Origin: Heligmosomoides polygyrus polygyrus | Lineage: Eukaryota; Nematoda; Chromadorea; Rhabditida; Heligmosomidae | NCBI GenBank assembly: GCA_947396885.1 | Contig: OX377202.1 | Location: 3,968,001-4,032,000 of the forward strand | Length of the DNA: 64,000 nt | Direction: 5' to 3' | Shown here: positions 1 to 10,954 of the stretch, piece after piece | How positions within the stretch are numbered: the stretch's first letter is position 1 | How the letters are laid out: every line of letters begins with the position of its first letter | Notes under the pieces: generated by a model | Databases searched by the model: none | Told to the model about the DNA's origin: nothing | What the model saw: the letters and a program-made list of their open reading frames with translations, nothing else | Program-made: the position numbers and the translations under genes

Positions 1-352
1 ACCTACCTTCTCTTTAAAATCTTGAAATACCCCATAATTTCTTATGCAGGTAGAATGAGTGATTCATTTGAAACCTAGGACTGACACCACCGCTGATCTC
101 TCCTTAATGTGATCGAAAAGGTTTATTTTTATTTTTGATTTGTTATAAAAAGAAAATAAATAAATAAAAAAAAATAAAATGAGTAGGTTTTTTCTCTATC
201 CGCTGTAGAATTTGCTATGAAGGTAAAAAAAACGAAAACGAATGTAACACTGGAATTTAAACCTGGAGACACAGCAGAAGCATGTTTGGAAAGGAATAAA
301 GACGACCATCAATTTTGCACGGCGTGAGCAGACCGGTGTTCAGTGAATTAAT

Positions 353-982
353 TCAGCCCCGACTAGGTCCGCTTTGTTCGATGTTTTGCCGGTTACACAA
401 GAACTCCATCACCGGTCGACCGAACAGCGGAAGACGGACGGACGAGGACAAACAAAGGACCCTGAAGGCTACTGATCGCTTTGGAATTGGTGCGCCGCTA
501 GCCAAATAAGATCGAGGGACGAGTTCAGAAGTGATCGGCGGCACCGTCGTGTTTTCGGCGCCATGTCCAAGCAGAAGAAGAGCAGCAACGGCAGTGGCAG
601 CAGCGGGTGGCACCGCGCCGAAAACATGGTCGGGACTATTCATCGTGACTGAGTAAATAGCTGGAGGAACGTGTTCCCCTGACAGCGACGCAGTTGGCGG
701 TTGAGGAGGAGGAGGAGGAGGAGGTACAGCGGAACCAGTAGAGGAGTCCGAGGACTGGCACCCTGTTCGAGCGGATTGGAGGGATTGGATGATCCCTTGT
801 TCTGTGGGAAGGTTGTTATTAAGGAGTGAAAGGGTCGAAGCAAGGCGATGCTTCAGGTTGTCCACGGTCTTAAGCTTCGCGAGGACGACTGATATTCTTA
901 GTGCTTGACCTTTTTGTAAGCTATAGATAGAGCTATAGAATAACAAGCAAGATCTATCCCATAGGCAAGAACTGAACCACAA
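353..982 (-). CDS. possible coding segment, unrecognised, proline-rich
   Basis: A 209-codon frame stays open here, unusually long for this AT-rich, stop-rich background. It reads as a Leu/Asn-rich segment (HRLASTLSLLNNNLP), then a run of seven prolines encoded by a GAG/CTC trinucleotide repeat at about 703-723, then an alanine-rich stretch. No family is recognised. No clear start or splice sites were established, and the plus strand over the same interval also has a short open frame from an ATG at 563 (MSKQKKSSNGSGSSG). The repeat alone can keep a frame open, so this may be chance. No transposon signature was noticed in it. Confidence 0.25.
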   Translation of the reverse strand: MWFSSCLWDRSCLLFYSSIYSLQKGQALRISVVLAKLKTVDNLKHRLASTLSLLNNNLPTEQGIIQSLQSARTGCQSSDSSTGSAVPPPPPPPQPPTASLSGEHVPPAIYSVTMNSPDHVFGAVPPAAATAVAALLLLGHGAENTTVPPITSELVPRSYLASGAPIPKRSVAFRVLCLSSSVRLPLFGRPVMEFLCNRQNIEQSGPSRG

Positions 983-1055
983 TCAGTCAGCTGACTGGAA
1001 TCAACCATATGACTCCCGGATGCCTTGTAGTGGGAAGTGACGATGGTGCTCCAGA

Positions 1056-1250
1056 AAAAAGGCGGCGTCTGAATCTACCGATCATTATCTGCTCTGTGAA
1101 TTTATGATCGAGCGAGAAGAGGAAACAACAACGCGCTTCCACAGGAATGAAGTGACACTTGACAACCACGTGGATGGTACTGATGTCGACTTTCGGAGCT
1201 ATGATGGAGATGGGCTTCTTCTTTCACTTCTACTATTCTACCACATATAA
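1056..1250 (+). CDS. possible terminal exon, unrecognised
   Basis: A frame following a possible acceptor (CTCCAG, ending at 1054) reads about 65 codons to a TAA and has coding-like composition: a charged stretch with IEREEETTTRFHRNE and later DGTDVDFRSYDGDG. The family is not recognised. It abuts the ~370-bp tandem repeat and could be the eroded 3' end of a gene whose earlier exons lie in the first kilobase or off the left edge. The call rests on composition and one weak splice site. Confidence 0.18.
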   Translation, partial: KKAASESTDHYLLCEFMIEREEETTTRFHRNEVTLDNHVDGTDVDFRSYDGDGLLLSLLLFYHI

Positions 1251-3420
1251 AATAGCAAATCCGTCCATCTGTCTCCACGTCCCTCCAAGCAAATATAATG
1301 ACCCTTTAATCGACTGGCTTCCAAGGACGCTCTTCATGCAGAATCCCTGCTTAAGATTGAATAATCGAGGGGATAGTAACGTGATCGTATTGGCCTTTGG
1401 AGAGAAAGTTTACTATATTGATCGATTGGCCATTATCGATCGATGTTATCGACCTTGCCCACCTAACGGCCTGAAACGAGAATCACACAAACACTGTGGC
1501 ACTCTTCACGACAGGAAAACGATATGAAGCGGCCTAATATTGTGGATTAAGTTTATCGGACTTTTCTTAGAGACGGTCGTTTGAATCGGGTCAATTACTA
1601 AAACCATTCTGTCACATTTAAAATAGCAAATCCATCCATCTGTCTCAGCGTCCCTTCTTGCAAAAATAGTGGCCGTTTAATCGATGGCTTTCCAGGACGT
1701 TCTTCATGCAAAATCCCTGCCGAAGATTAAATATTTGGGGTGGTAATCACTTAGACGCGATAGCCTTAGGGCATAAAGTTTATAATATTGATCGATTAGC
1801 CATTATCGATTGATGTTATCGATTCCACTACAGCTGGCAGCGTGCAGTGGAATCACGCGAATATGATGGCCGCGGGCTGCACGATAAACGATATGAAGCG
1901 GTCGAAGACTGTGGATTGATTTTATCGATCTTTGCCTAGAGTTCTTCGTTTGAAAAGGGGAATCGGTGCAGTTACTTCTACCGTGTTACTTATTAAATAT
2001 CTAATTCGTACGTTTGTCTTAATGTGCTTCCGAGCAGAAATTGTGGCCGTATAATCGACTGGTTTCTCAGAACGCTCTTCATGCGGTATCCCTGCCTAAG
2101 GTTAAATATTCGAGGTGACAGTAGCGTAAACGTATTGGCCTTTGGAGAGAAAGTCTTCTATATTGATCGACTGTCCACTATCGATCGATGCTATCGACTT
2201 TACGACACATGACAGCGTGGAATGGGAATCACGAGAATATGATGGGCTACACAAAAGATAAACGATATAAAGCGATTGAAGATGTGGATTGATTTCATCG
2301 ATCTTTGCCTAGAGTTCATCGTTTGAAAGTGGAATCGGACCAGTTACTTCTACTATCCTGTAACATATAATTAACTAATTCGTACATTTGTCTTAATGTG
2401 CTTCCGAGCAGAAATAGTGGCCGTTTACTCGACTGGCTTCCCAGCACGATCTTCGTGCGGAATTCCTGCTCAAGATAAAATATTCGAGGTGGTAATCATT
2501 TAGGCGTGAAGGCCTTGGAGCATAAAGTTTATAATATTGATCAATTGGCCATTATCGATCAATGTTATCGATTTCACTAAAGCTGGCAGCGTGAAATGGG
2601 AATCGCGAGAATATGATGGGCTACACAACAGATAAACTATATGAAGCGGTTGAAGACTGCGGATTGATTTTCTCGATCGTCGAATAGAGTCGATCGTTTG
2701 AAAGGGGAATCAAGCCAGCTACTCCCACTATCCTGCCACACAGCTGTTATCTATTCCGTACGTCTGTCTCAATGTCTCTCCATGCAAAAATAGTGACCGT
2801 TTAATGGACTGGTTTCCCAGAACGCTCTTCATGCGGAATCTCCGCTCAAAATTAGATATTCTATTTACCTAGACGTGGTGGCCTTAAAGCAGAAAGTTCG
2901 CAATATTGATCGATTGGCCATTATCGATCGATGTCATCGAATCTTGCTCAGCTGATAAACGATGAAGCGGTCGAAGACTGTGGATTGATTTTATCGATCT
3001 TTGTCTAGAGTTGCTCGTTTGAAAGAAAAATTGGACCACCTATTTCCACTATCATGCCACATATAAAATATCTAATTCGTACGTTTGTCATAATGTTGCT
3101 CCGAGCAAAAATAGTGGCCGTTTCCTCGACTGGATTCACAGCACGATTTTTATGCGGAATCCCTGCTCAAAATTAAACATTCGAATCAATTAGACGTGAT
3201 GGCCTTAAGGCAGAAAGTTCATAATATTGATCGATTGACCATTATCGATCGATGTCGTCGAGTCTTGCTCAGCTGAAGACAGCGTGAAATCGGAATCTCG
3301 CAAATATATTGGCTGCGGGCAACACAACAGCTCAACGATCTGAAATGCTCGACCACTATTCGGTTAATTTTATAGCTATTTGTGTAGAGTTGTCGGTTTA
3401 AAATAGGAATCAATAATGTG
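1235..3420. repeat. tandem repeat, ~370-bp unit, about six diverged copies
   Basis: The landmark TATTGATCGATTGGCCATTA recurs near 1425, 1787, 2160, 2535, 2904 and 3226, giving spacings of about 362, 373, 375, 369 and 322 bp. Each unit also carries a segment ending in CGCTCTTCATGCGGAATCC, a GAATATGATGGGC box and a GATTTTATCGATCTTTG box. Copies differ by substitutions and small indels and the last is shortened, so the array is old. A related fragment lies near 63590-63700. No gene is seen; short open frames are chance. Confidence 0.85.
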
Positions 3421-3475
3421 GTTCCCAAAAGGATGCTATGTATGGCTCCTAGTTCGGAGGGGCGTATGCTATACC

Positions 3476-3612
3476 GGGGCCAGATCCATCAACCACTTAG
3501 CGACCTCCAACGGTGAAAATACCGTCAAACCCCCTGATATGACATTCATCAGCGTCAAGTTTGGCGGTATTTTCACCGTTAAAGGGCGGTAGCTGTTCAT
3601 GAATCTGGCCCC
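3476..3612. mobile_element. palindromic MITE, GGGGCC family
   Basis: The ends are inverted: GGGGCCAGATCCATCAACCA at the left and the complement of TTCATGAATCTGGCCCC at the right. A second inner pair (AACGGTGAAAATACCG and CGGTATTTTCACCGTT) makes most of the 137 bp foldable. Related copies occur at 13768-13858 (partial) and 14846-14987 (inside a SINE). There is no coding capacity, so it would be non-autonomous. The transposase source is not visible here. Confidence 0.7.
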
Positions 3613-3830
3613 TGGTCAGTTACTCTGTGTTTTTCAAGACAGACCCATGCCAGTAGCGAAACCTTTTATTCAGCTGATCGACTATAAGCTACTCATGGAT
3701 TTTTCTACATCGAACTGCTTCTTGAAAAATGAGCTCAGTAAAAATAACATAATAATAACGATAACCATAAAAATACCATAATAATAAGTAAAGTTTGAGT
3801 CGCAAGGTATCGGGATATGGGATAGGGAAT

Positions 3831-4117
3831 AAAGGATAAAGGACGGAGTTATTTAACCCTTTTACGGAAAGCACCACCCACGCATTCTACTTCTATCGAA
3901 GATCTGGCGAAGGCATCTTGAAATCGTATTCGGTTTCGACAACGCCTTGCGGTTGCCAGCCGATGGACAAGTCAGTGTTTTATCCTTCTCAAACAAGTCG
4001 AGTAAGAATTCACCAACCTCGAAAGATTAGAAGGCTTGGTTGGCCTGGGTGGAATCCGAACTAGGAACCTTTAAACAGAGTGCACGCAGAGTCGGCGCCT
4101 CCTCCGACTGCGCTACC
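3831..4117 (-). mobile_element. tRNA-derived SINE, degraded copy
   Basis: This matches the SINE family of the window in reverse orientation. It begins with the GGATAAAGGA tail, contains the GGTTGCCAGCCGATGGACAA core, and ends at the tRNA-like head (complement of GGTAGCGCAGTCGGAGGAGG). Substitutions and small indels relative to the 39.4 and 42.9 kb copies mark it as one of the oldest copies. Open frames across it are by-products of the SINE sequence. Confidence 0.75.
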
Positions 4118-4119
4118 AT

Positions 4120-4820
4120 ATCCTGCTACCTCCACACAGAGAGCTGTATAAAATCCTACCCCAATAGGAGAGTGACGAGAGCTCAAGATGAGAAAAGAGA
4201 CCAGCTGGACTACAGTATGGCCAAGCAAAATTCGCCAGCTATTCCCTATAGGCCCGGAATTTCTTCCAAGAATCCTACCATTCAAATTGCCCCACCGGGA
4301 ACGAGGAGATTCTCATAAATTCTTGATGGAACTCTAATGGACGGCACGGATCGCAAATTGTTGAACAGAGCGCAGACACGGAAAGAAGTGCAGCGAGAGT
4401 TCAGTTCAGAGAGCCGACGATGTTTCACGAGCAAAAACCTCGGCGCCGATCACCTTGAACCTGTCAGTTCGGTGATAAGATCGCACCATTTGTTATTTCT
4501 TCTCTGATCGTCCCGTTCTGATTCGAGGGCTGTCTTGATTCACTGAGAAGCGGCGGTATATCGACTACATGTTGAAATGCTCCCGACGACATGATGAATT
4601 TCTGTGAAATCTGTGCGTAAAGTCGCTGTTTCACAGAGGTTTTTGCGTACGGTTAAAAGCGCCCGCCTTTTTATTGTGCCGCTTTAAATCCAAAAATTTC
4701 TTAAACTCAGCAAGAAGACGAGTGTATGAAACAAACCCGGAAGGGGGCTAATGAAATTCAAGATCAAGATTTTGCTCATTGGACGGAAAAGAGCGAGAAT
4801 CATTCTAAGGTTCTTGGTAC
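4120..4820. other. no gene or recognised repeat seen
   Basis: This is unique-looking sequence of intermediate GC content between a SINE and the palindromic repeat block. Two overlapping frames of 74-92 codons at about 4040-4318 run out of the SINE head and are not credible genes. I see no splice-bounded exon or TE ends. Confidence 0.4.
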
Positions 4821-4827
4821 GCCGGTA

Positions 4828-5610
4828 CATGTCGCGAATATGGGCAGCATTGGGAGGTGGGAGCGCCACAACCATTAAGAGACGGCTTGTTCGGTCAGTG
4901 CCCTGATTGGGTGGCGTTTGTTCGGGCGGTGCTCCGAATGGTTATGATTAGCTGGCGCGTTACCATCTCCCAATGCTGCCCATTTTCGCGACATGAATCG
5001 AAGGTGGTACATGACCCTGGTTATGTGGCGTTGGTTCGGGCGGTGCTCTGCCTGGTTATGATCTTCCCGAGAGGAACCGGACTGGCTACATGTCGCGAAT
5101 ATGGGCAGCATTGGGAGGTGGGAGCGTCACAACCATTAAGAGACGGCTTGTTCGGTCAGTGCCCTAATTGGGTGGCGTTTGGGTTCATGTCGCGAAGACC
5201 ATAATCAGGCAGAGCACCCCCGAACAACGCCACATAACCAGGGTCATGTACCCCTTCCGGTTCAGGTCGCGAAGATGGACAGCATTGGGAGATTGTAGCG
5301 CGCTACCCAATCATAACCAAGCAGATGGCCACCGCCCGAACAAACGCCACCCAATTACGGTAATGACCGAACAAGCCTTCTCTGAGTGGCTGGCGCGCTC
5401 CCACCGCCCAACGCTGCCCATATTCACGACATGTACCCACTCCGGTTCATGTCGCGAAGATCATAACAGGCAGGGCACCGCCCGAACAAACGCCACCCAT
5501 TCAAGATACTGACCGTACAAGCCCTCTCTGAATAGCAAGCCAGTTTGATGCAATCTGACTCGCTGACGCGCTCCCACTCCCAATGCTGGCCATCTTCGCG
5601 ACATGTGCCC
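4828..5610. repeat. compound palindromic repeat block with GTCGCGA ends
   Basis: A module bounded by CATGTCGCGAATATGGGCAG and its complement (CTGCCCATTTTCGCGACATG) spans 4828-4994. Its halves recur in both orientations at about 5087, 5187, 5255, 5420 and 5590. Internal boxes such as GGTGGCGTTTGTTCGGGCGG are also repeated and inverted. A single related module lies at 21340-21512. The pattern suggests a small inverted-repeat element that inserted repeatedly or was amplified locally. It has no coding capacity. Confidence 0.7.
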
Positions 5611-6139
5611 ACTCTAATTCTTTTTCTTCGATTGTAAAGCGCACCTCTTCTCAATGTTTGGCTGAATAGTTCGGCTCCATTGTTATGTAAATCTACATAT
5701 GTTGCTGTTCGGCTTCTGATGGTGTTTATTGTTTGCCTTATACGTCGCCATAAAGGCTAATATAAGTATAAAAAAGCTGCCAAATATTTAGATAACGCGT
5801 TCACGATCTGTTAGCTACACATACCTAATGTCCAGGGGTTTCTGTCTATTGTTGATGAGTGAAACATTTTCAAAAAAATCGCATAAAGTTGAAAAATGTC
5901 TGAAAAGATATTCGGCGATTCATGCAGTCAAACACTGACAACATGGCGATGATCGACGCATTTCGACGGTCGAATTGTGCGTTTCGATGTGCGAAAGTGC
6001 AAAGGGCTCAGCCACGAAAACGCCTGGCGAGCGCTCGGCGATCTCTCCGGATGACCGCTTCGAGGGGATTATTTTAATGTGACAGGCCGCGGGGCCTTCC
6101 AATTTGTTCACTGCATGAAAAATCTAATGACATTGTGCC
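5611..6139. other. no gene seen
   Basis: This stretch lies between the palindromic block and the satellite. No splice-bounded frame, tRNA-like module or transposon end was recognised. Confidence 0.4.
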
Positions 6140-7412
6140 TCAAGCGTCTAGATTCAGAAGACCTGTCACAGATGTCGTGTCATATAAGTTGGGGCTCAGT
6201 GGTGTGTCGGGTTCAGTAGTATAGCAGGTCTCGTGACACGAGCGTCTGGATTCAGAAGGCTTATCACAGACATCGTGTCACATCTATTGGGGTTCAGTGG
6301 TGATGCGCACGTCGTGCTACAAGCGTCTGGATTCAGAAGATCTGTCACAGACGTCGTATCACATAGGGAAGGAGTTCAGTAGTGTGTCGGGTTCAGTAGT
6401 GTTGCAGGCATCTTAACACGAGCGTCTGCATTCAGAAGACTTTTCATAGACGTTGTGTCACATATGTTGGGGCTCAGTGGTGTGTCAGGTTCAGTAGTAT
6501 AGCAGGTCTCGTGACACGAGCGTCTGGATTCAGAAGGCTTATCACAGACATCGTGTCACATCTATTGGGGTTCAGTGGTGATGCGCACGTCGTGCTACCA
6601 GCGTCTGGATTCAGAAGACCTGTCACAGAAGTCGTATCAGATAGGGAAGGGGTTCAGTAGTGTCGCAGGCGTCGTGCCACGAGCGTCTAGATTCAGAAGA
6701 CCTGTCACAGACGTCGTGTCACATACGTTGGGGCTCAGTGGTATGTTAGGTTCAGGAGTACAGCAGGCGCCGTGACACGAGCGTCTAGATTCAGAAGACC
6801 TTTCACGGACGTCGTGTCACATACGTTGGGGCTCAGTGGTGGGTTAGGTTCAGTAGTACAGCAGGTCTCGTGCTACGAGCGTCTGGATTCAGAAGACCTG
6901 TCGAAGACGTCGTATCACATAGGAAAGGGGTTCAGTAGTGTCGCGGGCGTCGTGTCACGAGCGTCTGGATTTAAAAAACCTGTCACAGAAGTCGTGCCAC
7001 ATACGTTAGAGTTCAATAGTGTTGGGTTAGTGGTGATACGCACGTCGTGCTACGAGCGTCCGGATTCAGAAGACCTTCGAAGACGTCGTATCACATAGGA
7101 AAGGGGTTCCGTAGTATCGCGGGCGTCGTGTCACGAGCGTCTGGATTAAAAAAACCTGTCACAGAAGTCGTGCCACATACGTTAGAGTTCAATAGTGTTG
7201 GGTTCAGTGGTGATGCGCACGTCGTGCTACGAGCGTCTGGATTCAGAAGACCTGTCACAGACGTCGTATCACATAGGGAAGGGGTGCAGTAGTGTGTCGG
7301 GTTCAGTCACAGACGTAGTGTCACATGTATTAGGGATCAATGGTGTTGCACGTGCCGTGCCACAAGCGTTTAGATTCAGAAGACCTGTCACAGACGTTGG
7401 GTCACATATGTG
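6140..7412. repeat. complex satellite, alternating ~82 and ~98 bp units
   Basis: The box GCGTCTGGATTCAGAAGACC recurs near 6144, 6242, 6323, 6422, 6520, 6601, 6683, 6781, 6879, 6961, 7056, 7137, 7233 and 7363. Spacings fall into two classes, 81-82 bp and 95-99 bp, in a mixed order. Each unit carries GTCACAGACGTCGTGTCACA followed by one of two spacers (TTGGGGCTCAGTGG or GGGAAGGGGTTCAGTAG). The copies are close enough to suggest recent amplification. Frames of 66-108 codons across it are repeat artefacts. Confidence 0.9.
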
Positions 7413-7429
7413 ACGAATTCAACCTGGAC

Positions 7430-8400
7430 TGCTAGCTAAAAACACTTCTCGTCTATTATCTCCTACGTACCAGTTGAACCGAAAGTGCGCTCCTTTTTTG
7501 ACTCTTACAGTCATTTGATTGGAACTTCCTTTAACGTTAGCTGTGCCAAAACAGTAAAGAACGTGATATTTGACTTGGTTTAACTACCCAAGTTTGAGAT
7601 TTCGGACTTTCAGCAGCTAACGGGGAACAAGATTTCAGGCATATCGGGCACGTTGGCATTTTTACGATTTTTAGGTCAAGTTTGTAAGTGATGGATCGGC
7701 GAAAAGCCGATTATGTTCGCCTCAGAGAATATGTTGTAGTAAATCGACAATGATTTCAAGGAAACGTTCAGATTTCGATTAGCAGGTCTTGTATTATGAG
7801 TGGAACAAAAAAAGGTTTTTAAGCCACTCAGCGCGCTTTTATACGATTTTCAAACCAAATTAGACACTTTTCAAATCAAATTGTACGCTCTAGTAAGCAA
7901 TAGAATCAGTTAATAGAATAATAATAGAAGCCTAACGCTCTTGAAATTGAACTGAGCATATTCTACATCAGAATGAGCCTCTTCCACATTAAACAGGGAC
8001 TCTCCGTAACAATTAAATCACTTTTTGTTCAAGGAAAATGTACTATGACTTTTTTGGATTTTCAAAAAATTTATTTGCAAATTTATTTATAACTATTATG
8101 TTGAAAGAAAAAAATACTCAGTTTCTATCACATTTAAATTAAAATTACTCTATATTTTTTGGGGAGATTGATAGATTAAATTTTGTTTTAAAGCGCAGGG
8201 AAAATGAAATTTTTATTTTTCGGGAAAATTGATGAATTAAATTTTGCTTTAAAAGTAGGAAGGTAGCAATGTGTCTTGTTTAGTATAATAAAGTATATTA
8301 AAAGCAGTGTATTAAAAGTTGGGGTTGCACCAAACACTTGTCGACTCACAGCGACTTTAATTTGATTGATAGTGGAAAAGTTGCTTACAAGAAGAAATGA
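7430..8400. repeat. AT-rich interspersed repeat, first of three copies
   Basis: The part from about 7850 to 8400 resembles 23540-23900 and 18060-18250. Shared landmarks are TTTTTGTTCAAGGAAAAT, a TTAAATTTTGTTTTAAAGCGCAG box and GACTTTAATTTGATTGATAGTG. No coding frame or clear terminal repeats were found, so the element class is unknown. The remaining AT-rich sequence to 8827 holds nothing recognisable. Confidence 0.55.
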
Positions 8401-8827
8401 TGTGAAGATATGTGTGTTCTGTTACACATGTTCTTGCCGTATTGCTTCGATCAATGTTAATTTCTAACTTCCTACGCTTTTAAACAAATTTTAATGCAGT
8501 TTTATTTTTCTAAATTTTATAAATGAAATTTCTAGCTAGCTGTTCAACTACTGCGGCAGGTGAATTAAAAATTTTAAAGGAACTCATGTTAAATTTTTCT
8601 TGGAAAGAATTAATTTACCCTTCATGGAGATGTCTAAATAATCAATTTATCAAATCAGCATAATCAGGAGAACGCTAGTTTTGGCTTAGAGGGTGATCAC
8701 CTTAGAAGACTGTCCGATTTAACGTAAAAATGGAGCACAACACTCTTAAGGACTCTTTTCCTTACTTAAGAGCTCTGTAAAACCTCTTATTCTTTTCTTT
8801 TAATATTTTCTTGTATCCGTATAAGCA

Positions 8828-9125
8828 GGGGCGCGTGTAGCGCAGTCGGAGGGGGCGCGACTGTCGCCTGCACCCGATACCAGGTTCCTGGTTCGGATTT
8901 CCCGCCCAGGCCAACCAAGCCTTCCATCCCTCCGGGGTCGGTGAATTGGTACCAGACTTGTCTGGGAAGGATAAAGCACTGGCTTGTTCGTTTGCAGGCC
9001 AGCGCAAGTCATTAAATGACCAAATATGCATTCAAATCGACTCCACAATATCCCGTAGATGTAGAACGCGTGGCGCACCCCAAATGGGATTGAGTAGCGT
9101 TTCCTTTATCCTTCCTTATCCCTTA
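8828..9125 (+). mobile_element. tRNA-derived SINE, near full length
   Basis: The 5' head is tRNA-like: GCGCGTGTAGCGCAGTCGG carries an A-box-like TAGCGCAGTCGG, and GGTTCGGATTT about 55 bp later resembles a B box. A body with GACAAGTCTGG-type and GCAAGTCATT boxes follows, then a 3' tail of CCTTTATCC-like units. The layout is that of a Pol III SINE mobilised by LINE machinery (established model; the partner LINE is not identified). Flanking duplications are not evident for this copy. Confidence 0.85.
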
Positions 9126-9144
9126 TTTGGTCTGTGATTTTCGT

Positions 9145-9316
9145 CAGCCACCCGGTGGACAAGTCACTGTTGCATCCTTTAGTCTACAACGAGGTTTGAA
9201 GCCAATTAAAGACCCCGGTGGGATGGAAGCCTTGATCGACCTGGGCGGGATCCGAACGAGGAACATGGAGTCGGGGAGCGCGTGACAGATGACGCATCAT
9301 CCGACTGCTCTTGCAC
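9145..9316 (-). mobile_element. degraded SINE fragment
   Basis: This is a reverse-orientation partial match to the SINE family, with a GTGGACAAGTCACTGTTG box, ACCCCGGTGGGATGGAAGCC and a decayed head with CCTGGGCGGGATCCGAAC. It lies head-to-tail with the preceding SINE. It is too diverged for boundaries or duplications to be set. Confidence 0.55.
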
Positions 9317-9742
9317 GTGCCCTGTAAAGCGATGGCGCCTCTGCTCAGTGGTTGCCTACGTCTACCATTCTGACTCGTCGTTAATATTCGCACGCGGATG
9401 TTGTTGTCCGCACTGCTGCTTCTACAGTAGTTCCGGGTTGGCTACTGCACACCAGGAATCTCTCAGTTTTCAAGGTAAACACGGAAAAAACTAGAAATCG
9501 TGCAGTCTGTGAAGAGATTCGGTTACCGCATGTACGTTCACTTTGAATGAATATGGTATTATGTGAAGAGGGATCGAAAGTTTGCTTAGTTCTAGAATTC
9601 TGGAATGTTCCCGCCTTTTTAAGCTTTTTTAATTCATGATATGACATAAGCTTCTCGAAGCGTTATAGAACAAATCGGCAGTTTTAGAGGCATATAAAGT
9701 GAAACAGTAAACATAGTGTCATGAACAAATAGTAAATAAATG

Positions 9743-10036
9743 AAGGATAAAGGATAAAGGACGGCGTTACTCAATCCCTTTTGGGACGCGCCACGCATTT
9801 CACTTCTACGGGATGTCGTGGAGGCGAGTTGAATGCGTATTTGGCCATACAATGACTTGCGGTGGCCAGCCGATGAACAAGTCAGCGCTTTATCCTTCCC
9901 AGACAAGTCTGGTACCAATTCACCGACCCCGGAGGGATGGAAGGCTTGGTTGGCCTGGACGGGAAATCCGAACCAGGAACCTGCTATCGGGTGCAGGCGA
10001 CCGTCGGCGCCTCCTGCGACTGCGCTACACGCGCCC
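9743..10036 (-). mobile_element. tRNA-derived SINE
   Basis: This is a full-length reverse copy, with tail GGATAAAGGATAAAGG at the left and the tRNA-like head (complement of GGGCGCGTGTAGCGCAGTCG) at the right. It is very close in sequence to the copies at 18.3, 39.4 and 42.9 kb. No convincing target duplication is seen. Overlapping frames up to 94 codons recur in every copy and reflect SINE sequence, not genes. Confidence 0.85.
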
Positions 10037-10039
10037 TTT

Positions 10040-10610
10040 TAGAGAAATACACCGCAGAAATTCCATCGATACAATTAGGTCGGCGTAAATTTCCTCTTTT
10101 CAACTTCTAGCGAATCCAATGACAATGTTTTGCTGTTTAAAGGCTTAACTGTTACGAGGACTTTGCCCAGTGTCCCCGAACTGGTTCGTAATCAGTCTTA
10201 CATCACATTGTTTACTTCTGTTGATCGATGTTGTGCTCTGCTTTCCTGTTGCAACCCTTACTACCATCACTGTCCAACGTTTCAGAGGGCACTCGGAAAT
10301 TTCCCGCCACAGCTCGAACAGTCAGTGCTTTTCCTTGTTAGGAATCATCTATGTCGAGGCCGGTTCGAGGATCTCTTAAACGACGTGTCTTTATTTATGA
10401 AGGTTGGTTCACTCTGACACCACCTGTTGACCACTTGTAGCCAAGCGCTCTTTTTAGGATCGATATTTTGTCGGTGAAGAATGCTCGTATATAGACGGTA
10501 ATCAGAGAATCCCGGTTAGGATCACTGGGGTTACTGTAGTCCGAGAGTGGCAACCAGAGGAAGTGTGAGTTCGGTTTTGCAGGCTATCGTTGAGGCTGGA
10601 ATAACTATCT
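10040..10610. other. no gene recognised
   Basis: A 95-codon plus-strand frame at 10130-10417 was considered. It has no recognisable motif and no splice context. No transposon ends were seen. Confidence 0.35.
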
Positions 10611-10614
10611 CACT

Positions 10615-10950
10615 GACCAGGGAAGGGTCTCACGCGTAGGTTTGAACGGAGGAAATGGATAGTACTACAAGAATCTCCACCCGACATATAGTAGAAAAAC
10701 AGGTTTCGTTTTTGCTGAGTCCCTGAACTCAAAGAGCTACGGGCCCTCGAAGTTGGGTCCAGGATTGCGCCGTCAGCGCGGCCCCCGTGCATATGTGCGC
10801 GCGCACTAAGGCATGGGACGTGGCGAAAGGATCCTCGGCAAGCGAGTCGGTGGCTCAGCAGGGTGCGAGGCTGCTTCAAAGGTACCAAATGTTCGACTCC
10901 CGTGCTATGCCTTATTTTTGCATTTTGTTCATAACAGCTGCCCCCTTCAC
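10615..10950 (+). repeat. left arm of inverted tRNA-headed element
   Basis: This arm is the inverted counterpart of 12246-12605. Shared stretches include GAACGGAGGAAATGGATAGT, TTTTGCTGAGTCC and AAGCGAGTCGGTGGCTCAGC. Near 10851-10900 it carries a tRNA-like module: TGGCTCAGCAGGGTGCGAGG resembles an A box and GTTCGACTCC matches the tail of a B box. The arm therefore looks like a SINE-type unit placed in inverted duplicate around an 11-12 kb interior. Confidence 0.65.
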
Positions 10951-10954
10951 CAAT

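Noticed and set aside
6140..7412. CRISPR-like array
   Set aside because: Repeats are 80-99 bp units with similar spacers, not short direct repeats with unique spacers, and the genome is eukaryotic.
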